From Candidatus Cohnella colombiensis (GTDB taxonomy: Bacteria > Bacillota > Bacilli > Paenibacillales > Paenibacillaceae), in the NCBI GenBank assembly GCA_029203125.1, contig CP119317.1, forward strand, positions 1,550,001 to 1,614,000: DNA of 64,000 nucleotides, read 5' to 3'. This document shows, piece after piece, positions 34,224 to 42,406 of the stretch (position 1 is the stretch's first letter; each line of letters begins with the position of its first letter). The position numbers and the translations under genes were made by a program. The notes below the pieces were generated by a model, which was not told the origin of the DNA, did no database searches, and saw only the letters and a list, made by a program, of their open reading frames with translations.

Positions 34224-36851
34224 ATGGCTGGATATACCCCTATGATGGAGCAATATTTGTCAGTAAAAGCGACGGCGACTGATGCGTTGTTGTTTTTTAG
34301 GCTGGGTGACTTTTATGAAATGTTTTTTGAAGATGCGCTGACTGCATCGAGGGAGTTGGAGATCACTTTAACTGGACGCGACGGTGGCCAGGAGGAGCGG
34401 ATTCCAATGTGCGGAGTTCCCCATCACGCGGCAGAAGGATATATCGCAAGGTTGATTGAAAAAGGCTATAAAGTGGCAATATGTGAACAGGTTGAGGATC
34501 CAGCGACTGCTAAGGGTGTTGTGAAAAGAGAGATCGTACGCATCGTTACACCGGGTACTGTTATGGATACAAAATCGGTTGGAGAAGCGACAAACAATTT
34601 TATTATTGGAGTTGCAGAGCAGGATGGACGATTTGGTGTCGCAGCATGTGATCTAACGACGGGTGAACTTTATGTTACTTCATTTCCTGCTACAGTTGAG
34701 TATATAAAAAATGTGTTGAATGTGTATCGTCCTGCTGAAGCAGTAGGAGATAACCACGCAATTGCGCGTATCAATGATGAACAGCGAAGCGTGAATAGAG
34801 CTTTACTGACAACAATTATTGAAACAGATGCAAATGTAATCACAGATAGTACGGCGCTATTAGAGCAGCAATTCCCAAATGAGGATTGGTCGACACATGA
34901 GTCGGCACAATTGCTTGCTGTGGAGAAATTGATTATTTACTTGCAACAGACACAGAAGCGTTCTTTAGCGCATCTACGTACAGTGAAAGCTTATGATTCT
35001 GAAGCTTACATGGCGTTAGATGCATTTACACGTCGTAATTTAGAACTGACGGAAACCGTACGTGATCGATCTCGAAAAGGTTCATTATTATCTTTACTTG
35101 ATCGTACGAGGACTGCAATGGGAGCGCGCCTACTGAAGCGTTGGATTGACCAACCGCTTCTTAATCGTAATGAACTTGACAGACGACTAGATGCGGTCGA
35201 AGCGCTCCATCAAGATTGGATTGTACGCAAGGATCTTCGCGATGAACTTAGCGAAGTATACGATCTGGAGCGATTAGCCGGAAGAATTGCATATGGAACT
35301 GCAAACGGTCGTGATCTTAACGCATTAAAGACCTCACTGCAACACATCCCGGCGCTCCAGGAGCTTTGTCGTAACCTCGGTGCTACCCCGTTAATTGAGT
35401 TAGCGAACAGTTTGGACGCTTGTGCAGATATTGCAGTTGCAATTGAACAAGCAATTGCCACTGATCCGCCTGTTTCAGTTAAAGAAGGCGGCCTCATCAA
35501 GCCCGGATATGACTCAAAGCTGGACGAGCTACGGGATGCGAGTCAGCATGGTAAGCAATGGATCGCGGAGCTTGAGCGTCAGGAACGCGAAGCAACGGGA
35601 ATTAAATCGCTAAAAATTGGATTTAATAAAGTATTTGGTTATTATCTTGAAGTAACCCGCTCCAATCTCGCAAGCTTGCCGGAAGGCCGCTATGAGCGGA
35701 AGCAGACGCTTGCTAACGCGGAGCGATTTGTTACACCTGAACTTAAGGAGAAGGAAGCGCTCATTCTTGAAGCAGAGGAGCGTATGGTTGATCTCGAATA
35801 TGAACGATTTGTTCAACTGCGAGATGAGATCGCTAGCCAGATGGAAAGACTGCAACGCTTGGCAGAAAATGTTTCAGCGCTCGATGTTTTGCAATCGTTC
35901 GCGGAAGCAAGTGCTGAGCGTCGTTATAGCCGACCACATTGGACGGAAGGTTCTGGCTTTGACCTAACGATTGAAGAAGGACGCCATCCGGTCGTTGAAG
36001 CCGTTAATGATCATGGTGTATTTATTGCCAACGATACTTCCCTTTCGATGGAAAATGGCTCGATTCTGCTCATTACCGGGCCTAATATGGCAGGGAAGAG
36101 CACGTATATGCGACAAGTGGCTATGATTTGTCTAATGGCACAAATCGGTTGCTTTGTGCCCGCGAAACGAGCGATTTTACCGCTTGTCGATCGTATTTTT
36201 ACTCGAATTGGTGCAGCAGATGACTTGGTCGGTGGGCAAAGTACGTTTATGGTTGAGATGAAGGATATTCAAGTGATGACCGAGCAAGCAACTTCACGCA
36301 GTCTCATTATCATCGACGAGCTAGGACGAGGAACGTCGACAGATGAAGGGATGGCCATCGCGCAATCTGTCATTGAATATGTGCATGATCATATTAAGTG
36401 CAAAGCTCTGGTTTCGACGCATTTTCACGAGTTATCACATCTCGAAAGCTCATTAATGGGGTTAAAGAATGGTTGTATGGCGGTCAAGGAAAGCACAGAG
36501 GGAGTAACCTTCTTACGAAAACTTGTGCCAGGGGCTGCGGATTCAAGCTATGGAATCTATTGCGCTCAGCTCGCAGGCTTGCCGGATACGATTGTGAGCC
36601 GAGCCTACCATCTGCTGAATAGCGATGAGCCAAAGCAGATCAAAGAGCCAAGCTCAACTAAGGTCGTTCAGCTTGCAATGTTCAATGAGCCACCTGCTCC
36701 AACGAAGCCAGTTAAAACGATTTCGCCTGCAAACGAAAAGCTATTAGAGCGGTTGAAGAAGCTTGACGTGATGCGAATGACTCCATTTCAAGCATTGGAG
36801 TGGCTAAACGACGCACGCAATCAAATGTTGGAAGGTGGAGAGAATCAATGA
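34224..36851 (+). CDS. mutS: DNA mismatch repair protein MutS
   Basis: An 875-residue mismatch-recognition ATPase. The Phe-x-Glu mismatch reader is in LGDFYEMF near residue 33, the Walker A is GPNMAGKST near 620, followed by the ABC-type Walker B LIIIDELGRGTST and STHFHEL. The C-terminal tail keeps a helical MTPFQALEWLNDA. The ATG is five bases after GGAGGT. It overlaps the S41 protease gene by four bases and starts a compact co-directional block with mutL, miaA and hfq. Confidence 0.97.
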   Translation: MAGYTPMMEQYLSVKATATDALLFFRLGDFYEMFFEDALTASRELEITLTGRDGGQEERIPMCGVPHHAAEGYIARLIEKGYKVAICEQVEDPATAKGVVKREIVRIVTPGTVMDTKSVGEATNNFIIGVAEQDGRFGVAACDLTTGELYVTSFPATVEYIKNVLNVYRPAEAVGDNHAIARINDEQRSVNRALLTTIIETDANVITDSTALLEQQFPNEDWSTHESAQLLAVEKLIIYLQQTQKRSLAHLRTVKAYDSEAYMALDAFTRRNLELTETVRDRSRKGSLLSLLDRTRTAMGARLLKRWIDQPLLNRNELDRRLDAVEALHQDWIVRKDLRDELSEVYDLERLAGRIAYGTANGRDLNALKTSLQHIPALQELCRNLGATPLIELANSLDACADIAVAIEQAIATDPPVSVKEGGLIKPGYDSKLDELRDASQHGKQWIAELERQEREATGIKSLKIGFNKVFGYYLEVTRSNLASLPEGRYERKQTLANAERFVTPELKEKEALILEAEERMVDLEYERFVQLRDEIASQMERLQRLAENVSALDVLQSFAEASAERRYSRPHWTEGSGFDLTIEEGRHPVVEAVNDHGVFIANDTSLSMENGSILLITGPNMAGKSTYMRQVAMICLMAQIGCFVPAKRAILPLVDRIFTRIGAADDLVGGQSTFMVEMKDIQVMTEQATSRSLIIIDELGRGTSTDEGMAIAQSVIEYVHDHIKCKALVSTHFHELSHLESSLMGLKNGCMAVKESTEGVTFLRKLVPGAADSSYGIYCAQLAGLPDTIVSRAYHLLNSDEPKQIKEPSSTKVVQLAMFNEPPAPTKPVKTISPANEKLLERLKKLDVMRMTPFQALEWLNDARNQMLEGGENQ

Positions 36852-38275
36852 TCTACTGGAAAAAATTAAAAATAACAGTTGCATTGTTTTTATGTATTAC
36901 CTTTCTCATCACAACTTCGCCAACCACGTTCGCCGCAACAGATCAGCAAACCGATGAAGTACGTGCGTATCTTGAGCAATATCATTACAATAAGCCAAGT
37001 GCCGCATCGCTCAGCGGTAGCTCGATTGAGGATATGATCAAAAGCCTTAACGATCCTTATACTGAATTTTTTGAGGCAGAAGAATGGGAGGCGTATAGCA
37101 ACGCCTTAGATCAGACGTTTGTTGGTATCGGTATTGTCATTGGAGAGACGAACGGCAATGTGTTCGTTGAGCAGTTGATTGAAGGGGGTCCTGCACAGCT
37201 AGCCGGTTTGATGGTTGGTGACCAGCTTGTTAGTTCGGATGGCAAATCTTTAATTAACACGACTACGCTACAAGTTCAAAGTTTGTTGCTTGGAAAAGAA
37301 GGCACTTCGCTATTGCTAAAAGTAAAACGTGATGGCAAGCTGCTTGATTTTTCGATCACTCGTAAAAAACTACAAATTCCTGCTGTGTCCACGACTATGC
37401 TTGGAGATGGTGTCGGATATTTAGAATTATCAGGCTTTACTTTCAATGCGGGCAAAGAGATGAAAGAAAAGCTGATCAAGCTCGAAGAAGAAGGATTAAC
37501 GTCATTAATTATTGATTTAAGAAATAATGGAGGCGGCTATGTTAGCTCCGCAATGGCAATTGCAAGCTTATTTATCGAGGATGGCGTTCTCGCACATTTG
37601 CGCGATCGAGATAATGAAGACTATCCATTGAAAGTGACCGGAAGCAAAAAAAAGTATCCTGTGGCAGTTCTCATCAATGGCTATTCAGCTAGCGCATCAG
37701 AATTGCTTGCGGGGGCATTACAGGACTATGGACTTGCTACATTAGTCGGCACACGTTCGTACGGGAAGGGCGTAGTACAAACGATTGTAAACTTAGAAAG
37801 TGGCGGTGTGTTAAAGTTTACAATTGAACAATATTTCACACCTTCAGGCAGAAAAGTAGATAAGGTCGGCCTAATCCCCAACATTGTAAATACGGATGTA
37901 TCAGGTCAGCTTATAGACGCATTTCGTGCAGTGAATGGTAATAAAGTAACGATTAATATTCAAGATCGACTCGTCAATGTGAATGGAATTCTAAATTACG
38001 ATAATACAGCAGCCGGTCAAAATAAAAAAGGAATATGGCACGCAAACTTGCGACTTATTGCTACTTTAATCGGCGCACAGCTTAAAGTGGATACAAAGAG
38101 CAAAACTTTTACGCTCACAAAAGGTGAATTGACCTATACAATTCCAACGAATGACTCGCACCTCATTGTTAAAAACGGAAGAACACTGATCGATGTACGA
38201 TTAATTAAAAAATGGTTTCCGAGCTTCAGTTATTTGGTAAAGGAAAATACTTTGAAGCTTACGGCAAGCAAGTGA
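36848..38275 (+). CDS. S41 family (CtpA-like) protease with stalk domain
   Basis: A 475-residue secreted or membrane-anchored serine protease. It has a signal peptide (MIYWKKLKITVALFLCITFL... TTFAATDQ), a PDZ domain (about 100-185, GGPAQLAGLMVGDQLV), and the S41 catalytic domain with Ser in NGYSASASELLAGAL and Lys in RSYGKGVVQT. A C-terminal ~100-residue copper-amine-oxidase-N-like domain (TLIGAQLKVDTKSKTFTLTKG, LIDVRLIKKWF) follows, common in Paenibacillaceae surface proteins. The ATG at 36848 overlaps the mutS stop as ATGA. A protease between mutS and mutL has no evident repair role. Confidence 0.92.
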   Translation: MIYWKKLKITVALFLCITFLITTSPTTFAATDQQTDEVRAYLEQYHYNKPSAASLSGSSIEDMIKSLNDPYTEFFEAEEWEAYSNALDQTFVGIGIVIGETNGNVFVEQLIEGGPAQLAGLMVGDQLVSSDGKSLINTTTLQVQSLLLGKEGTSLLLKVKRDGKLLDFSITRKKLQIPAVSTTMLGDGVGYLELSGFTFNAGKEMKEKLIKLEEEGLTSLIIDLRNNGGGYVSSAMAIASLFIEDGVLAHLRDRDNEDYPLKVTGSKKKYPVAVLINGYSASASELLAGALQDYGLATLVGTRSYGKGVVQTIVNLESGGVLKFTIEQYFTPSGRKVDKVGLIPNIVNTDVSGQLIDAFRAVNGNKVTINIQDRLVNVNGILNYDNTAAGQNKKGIWHANLRLIATLIGAQLKVDTKSKTFTLTKGELTYTIPTNDSHLIVKNGRTLIDVRLIKKWFPSFSYLVKENTLKLTASK

Positions 38276-38311
38276 TTGAAATGACGTGCTTGTTTTGAAG
38301 GAGTGAGATAG

Positions 38312-40246
38312 ATGGGCGTAATTCGTCCGCTCGACGAACATTTAGCGAATCAAATCGCCGCAGGTGAAGTGGTGGAACGACCTGCATCCGTGCTGAAAGA
38401 AATTGTTGAAAATGCTGTAGATGCAGGTGCGACTCGAATCGATATATCTGCCGAAGAAGGCGGATTGAATTTGCTGCGCATTGCAGATGATGGAGCTGGG
38501 ATTGCCGCGGATGACATGGTAATCGCCTTCCAACGCCACGCAACGAGTAAAATTGCAACGGGTAAAGACTTATTTCAGATAGCTACATTAGGCTTTCGAG
38601 GTGAAGCGCTTCCGAGTATTGCGGCGGTTGCGAAAGTAAAGTGTGTTAGCGCTATAGACCATAGTGGTCTTGGTAGAGTAATAGAGATTGAAGGCGGAGC
38701 GTTTAAGACGGATAGCGAAATCAATGCACCAAAAGGTACAGAGATGGTCGTAAAAGATTTATTTTTTAACACGCCCGCACGTTTGAAGTATATGAAGACC
38801 GTACAAACTGAACTCGGACATCTCTCGGATGTTGTCTATCGTCAGGCACTCGCACGACCTGACATTGCCTTCACTTTCGTTCATAACGGTAATACTCTAC
38901 TGAGAACGCCTGGCAATGGCGATCTAAGGCAAGTCGTTGCTGCAATCTATGGCACGGCATCAGCTAAAGCGATGATTGCGCTAAGTCGTGAGCATCCAGA
39001 CTATACGTTAACAGGCGTCACAGCGATGCCAACAGAGACGAGAGCGAACCGCAATGCGGTGACGCTAATCGTGAACGGTCGCTATGTTCGAAGCCAAGCA
39101 ATTATGCAGCCTCTTCTTCAGGCGTATCACACGTTGCTGCCATTACACCGATATCCGCTTTCTGTGCTTGATCTAAAGATGCATCCAACACTCGTCGATG
39201 TAAACGTACATCCTGCGAAGCTTGAGGTGCGTTTCAGCAAGGAAAATGAATTGCGTGCTTTTATTGAAACGGCAATTAAGGACGCTCTTAGTTCGCAGGC
39301 TTATATCCCTTCGGGTACAAACCAGCGAACAGCAAAGCCTTCCTCTTGGGTACAAGAGCAAATCCGGTTTCAGGTGCCTCCTGTCACGGAGAAGGCGATC
39401 ACGGCGGACATGGTCTCGGATAATGTAATTTCGGAGCATACTGTCACAGAGGATTTTGTTTCGAAAGAAGCGATCTCGGAAGCTACAATTGAGGTTCAAA
39501 CCCATGCAAATGCAGCTCGTAACGACAGGGTATCTGAGACTCAGCCGGTATATCGGAATTCGAGCAACTTTGTGTCTCCGGAGCGAAAACAGCAAGACCG
39601 CATTCCCGATGAAGTGTGGAAGGCTGCCTTCGCAGCTCCAGAGCAGAAATCTACTGCGCCTGCTTTCCCAGAATTAAGTTGGATCGGTCAATTGCATGGA
39701 ACATATATCGTCGCTCAGAACGATAATGGACTGTACTTAATTGATCAACATGCCGCTCACGAGCGGATTAATTATGAATACTATTACGAGAAGTTCGGTC
39801 GCCCAGAGGAAGCGAGCCAAGAGCTACTTCTACCTGTAACTTTGGAGTTTGCACCTGATGAGAGTACGGTTATGCGTGCGCGACTTGCTGCTTTTCAAAG
39901 TGCTGGTGTATACCTTGAGGATTTCGGTGGTAACACCTTTATGATCAGGGCTGTACCTCATTGGTTCCCTGACGGAGATGAAGCAGCGATTGTGCGTGAA
40001 ATGGCAGAATGGGTGCTTCACGAGAAGAGTGTAGACTTGCATACGCTTCGCGAACAAGCGGCAATTATGTGCTCTTGCAAAGCATCGATCAAAGCGAACC
40101 AAGCACAATCACGTGAGGCAGGAGAGAAACTGTTACAGCGGTTAGGTAGCTGCCGTCAACCGTACACTTGCCCACATGGACGCCCAATCGTCGTAAGCTT
40201 TAGCACCTATGAGCTAGAAAAGATGTTCAAGCGGGTGATGTCTTGA
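38312..40246 (+). CDS. mutL: DNA mismatch repair protein MutL (endonuclease type)
   Basis: A 644-residue GHKL ATPase. N-terminal motifs are EIVENAVDAGAT, DDGAGI and TLGFRGEALPSI. A low-complexity linker (about 335-450) leads to the C-terminal dimerisation domain, which has the endonuclease metal motif DQHAAHERINYEYY and the zinc-site sequences CSCKASIKA and CPHGRP. It therefore nicks DNA itself, as in organisms without MutH. GAAGGAG precedes the ATG. It overlaps the next gene by four bases. Confidence 0.97.
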   Translation: MGVIRPLDEHLANQIAAGEVVERPASVLKEIVENAVDAGATRIDISAEEGGLNLLRIADDGAGIAADDMVIAFQRHATSKIATGKDLFQIATLGFRGEALPSIAAVAKVKCVSAIDHSGLGRVIEIEGGAFKTDSEINAPKGTEMVVKDLFFNTPARLKYMKTVQTELGHLSDVVYRQALARPDIAFTFVHNGNTLLRTPGNGDLRQVVAAIYGTASAKAMIALSREHPDYTLTGVTAMPTETRANRNAVTLIVNGRYVRSQAIMQPLLQAYHTLLPLHRYPLSVLDLKMHPTLVDVNVHPAKLEVRFSKENELRAFIETAIKDALSSQAYIPSGTNQRTAKPSSWVQEQIRFQVPPVTEKAITADMVSDNVISEHTVTEDFVSKEAISEATIEVQTHANAARNDRVSETQPVYRNSSNFVSPERKQQDRIPDEVWKAAFAAPEQKSTAPAFPELSWIGQLHGTYIVAQNDNGLYLIDQHAAHERINYEYYYEKFGRPEEASQELLLPVTLEFAPDESTVMRARLAAFQSAGVYLEDFGGNTFMIRAVPHWFPDGDEAAIVREMAEWVLHEKSVDLHTLREQAAIMCSCKASIKANQAQSREAGEKLLQRLGSCRQPYTCPHGRPIVVSFSTYELEKMFKRVMS

Positions 40247-41022
40247 TCGTGACGACAACGGAGCGAGCTTCAGATGATACGATCGAGCTCGCCCACAACA
40301 TCGCGAAAGAACTAAGCACCCCCTTTGTTCCGCGATCGAACAAAACGATTCGTGCATTGCAGAAGACGCATGATGCGGAAACGATCATCGTTGTCGGACC
40401 TAGCGATATACGTCTTCTAAGTGAAGGTCAGCCACCGTTATTTTTTCATCCAAGTATGGCACTTGTACGGATTAAACGGCTTCGTGATGGTGGGACGGAT
40501 AGCTTACTTCGTGCTTCAGGTGCAACGCTCGGCGATCACGTCCTTGATTGTACCGCAGGGCTGTGTTCTGATTCGCTCGTTTTCAGCTATGCAGTCGGTG
40601 ATCAAGGAAAAGTGATTGCGTTAGAAGCTTCAGCAGTGCTACATGCTGTCATTCGAGAAGGATTGCAAAGCTATGAAACCGGATTGCCAGACATTGATCA
40701 TGCAATGCGTGCGATTAAACCACTGCATGAAGATCACGATCAATATCTCAGGCAATTGGATAACAATAGTATGGATATCGTTTATTTTGACCCGATGTTT
40801 GAAAAGCCAGTAACGACCTCGAGCTCACTCGTGCCGCTTCGATCCTTTGCTTGCAAACAAACGTTAACAGAAGAGAGCATCCAACAAGCTGTACGTGTTG
40901 CTCGTAAAGCTGTAGTGCTGAAAGAACGCCGGAACAGTGAGCATTTTGCGCGTCTTGGTTTCCATAATATACATACATCGGCAACTTCGATTGCGTATGG
41001 GGTGATTCGAATTGATAGCTAA
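40243..41022 (+). CDS. class I SAM-dependent methyltransferase (RsmJ/DUF548-like)
   Basis: A 259-residue protein related to the DUF548 group that includes E. coli RsmJ, a 16S rRNA guanine-N2 methyltransferase. Visible are HPSMALVRIKRL, the SAM-site sequence VLDCTAGLCSDSLVFSYAVG and motif IV VYFDPMFEKP. It starts with TTG in a TTGA overlap with the mutL stop and overlaps miaA by 11 bases, so it is translationally coupled inside the block. The substrate is inferred from the family. Confidence 0.83.
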   Translation: MIVTTTERASDDTIELAHNIAKELSTPFVPRSNKTIRALQKTHDAETIIVVGPSDIRLLSEGQPPLFFHPSMALVRIKRLRDGGTDSLLRASGATLGDHVLDCTAGLCSDSLVFSYAVGDQGKVIALEASAVLHAVIREGLQSYETGLPDIDHAMRAIKPLHEDHDQYLRQLDNNSMDIVYFDPMFEKPVTTSSSLVPLRSFACKQTLTEESIQQAVRVARKAVVLKERRNSEHFARLGFHNIHTSATSIAYGVIRIDS

Positions 41023-41989
41023 TGCGGACGAACGCCCGCCATTACTCGTGTTAGTTGGTCCTACTGCCGTAGGCAAAACGGCGTTAAGCTTACAGCTCGC
41101 ACAACAGTTCAATGCAGAAATTATTAGCGCTGATTCGATGCAGGTTTACCGTCGCATGGATATCGGTACCGCTAAGCTATTGCCAGAGCAACAGCATGGC
41201 GTTCCACATCATCTGATCGATATTTGCGAGCCAGAGCATCCTTTTTCTGTATCTGAATTTCAGAGCCGGTGTACGAGCGCCATTGTCGACATACATGGCC
41301 GAAGGCGGTTGCCGTTTATCGTTGGTGGTACGGGTTTGTACGTGGAATCGGTTTGCTACGGCTTTCAATTTCAAGATGTTGGATCTGATGAGACGTTTCG
41401 AATGGAGATGCGCAGCGTCGCGGAACAACAGGGCGCAGAAGCGCTTCATGCTCGATTGGCTATCGTTGATCCGATCTCAGCAGCCAAGCTTCATCCGAAT
41501 GATTTGGGTCGAGTTATACGTGCGCTAGAGATCCAACATATCTCAGGACAGCCGATGTCTGAGCTTCAAACGCAAGCGCGAGGAGATCAAAAAGCATCAC
41601 CTTATCGATTATGTATTATCGGACTGACGATGGATCGCGATCGATTGTATGAACGCATCGATCAGCGGATAGATGAGATGCTAGAACAAGGTCTAGTCTC
41701 AGAGGTGGAAGGACTATTGAAGGAAGGTGTGCCTCGTGATGCGATTTCTATGCGAGGCTTAGGGTATAAGGAAGTAGCAGCATACCTTGCAGGGGAGATA
41801 AACGAACTTGAAATGGTACATATGCTAAAGAGAGATACGCGACACTTTGCAAAGCGTCAATTGTCATGGTTTCGGCACATGCAGGGGCTAGAGTGGGTCG
41901 ATGTTGAGGCTGCATCAAAAAACAACGGACTTTTCCAAGCAACCTGTGATATAATAGCAGGAAAGTTTTCGTATCAGATTGAATATTAA
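41012..41989 (+). CDS. miaA: tRNA dimethylallyltransferase MiaA
   Basis: A 325-residue enzyme that transfers a dimethylallyl group to adenosine 37 of tRNAs reading UNN codons. Motifs are the P-loop GPTAVGKTALS near residue 15, DSMQVYRRMDIGTAK near 40, GGTGLYVESV and the C-terminal RDTRHFAKRQLSWFR. The TTG at 41012 follows GGGGTGAT by about six bases. hfq follows after 38 bp, the conserved miaA-hfq arrangement. Confidence 0.96.
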   Translation: MIANADERPPLLVLVGPTAVGKTALSLQLAQQFNAEIISADSMQVYRRMDIGTAKLLPEQQHGVPHHLIDICEPEHPFSVSEFQSRCTSAIVDIHGRRRLPFIVGGTGLYVESVCYGFQFQDVGSDETFRMEMRSVAEQQGAEALHARLAIVDPISAAKLHPNDLGRVIRALEIQHISGQPMSELQTQARGDQKASPYRLCIIGLTMDRDRLYERIDQRIDEMLEQGLVSEVEGLLKEGVPRDAISMRGLGYKEVAAYLAGEINELEMVHMLKRDTRHFAKRQLSWFRHMQGLEWVDVEAASKNNGLFQATCDIIAGKFSYQIEY

Positions 41990-42027
41990 TGTGTATAAAT
42001 ATTTGTAGCAATGGGGGTTTACGGCGA

Positions 42028-42270
42028 ATGAACAAGTCCATCAACATCCAAGATACATTTCTCAATCAGCTTCGCAAAGACAGCATACCCGTCACAGTAT
42101 ATTTGACGAATGGATTTCAAATTCGCGGCGTCGTTCGTGCCTTTGACAATTTTACGATTGTAATTGACAGTGAAGGCCGTCAGCAAATGGTGTATAAGCA
42201 TGCGATTAGCACATTTATGCCGCAGCGCAACGTACCGTTATCACATCAGGATAGCTCACTCGATAGCTAG
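42028..42270 (+). CDS. hfq: RNA chaperone Hfq
   Basis: An 80-residue Sm-fold hexameric RNA chaperone. Sm1 is VTVYLTNGFQIRGVVRAFDNFTIV and Sm2 contains the signature YKHAIST. A short Ser-rich C-terminal tail (about 12 residues) follows, as in other Gram-positive Hfq proteins. I start at the ATG at 42028 (MNKSINIQDTFLNQ), which matches the family; the longer frame is rejected. A palindromic terminator follows. Confidence 0.96.
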   Translation: MNKSINIQDTFLNQLRKDSIPVTVYLTNGFQIRGVVRAFDNFTIVIDSEGRQQMVYKHAISTFMPQRNVPLSHQDSSLDS

Positions 42271-42325
42271 TTAAGTGAAACTTTTAACTTCAGCTATGCG
42301 TCTAACTTTATAGTTCGATATGCGA

Positions 42326-42352
42326 GCAACCCGATATCGGGTTGTTCTTTAT
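42326..42352 (+). terminator. terminator of the mutS-hfq block
   Basis: CAACCCGATATCGGGTTG (42328-42345) is a perfect palindrome followed by TTCTTT. Confidence 0.75.
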
Positions 42353-42406
42353 TTCGGATGTAAAGACTATAGAGAGAAGAAAAATGGATTGGAAGGGGAG
42401 ACCAGC

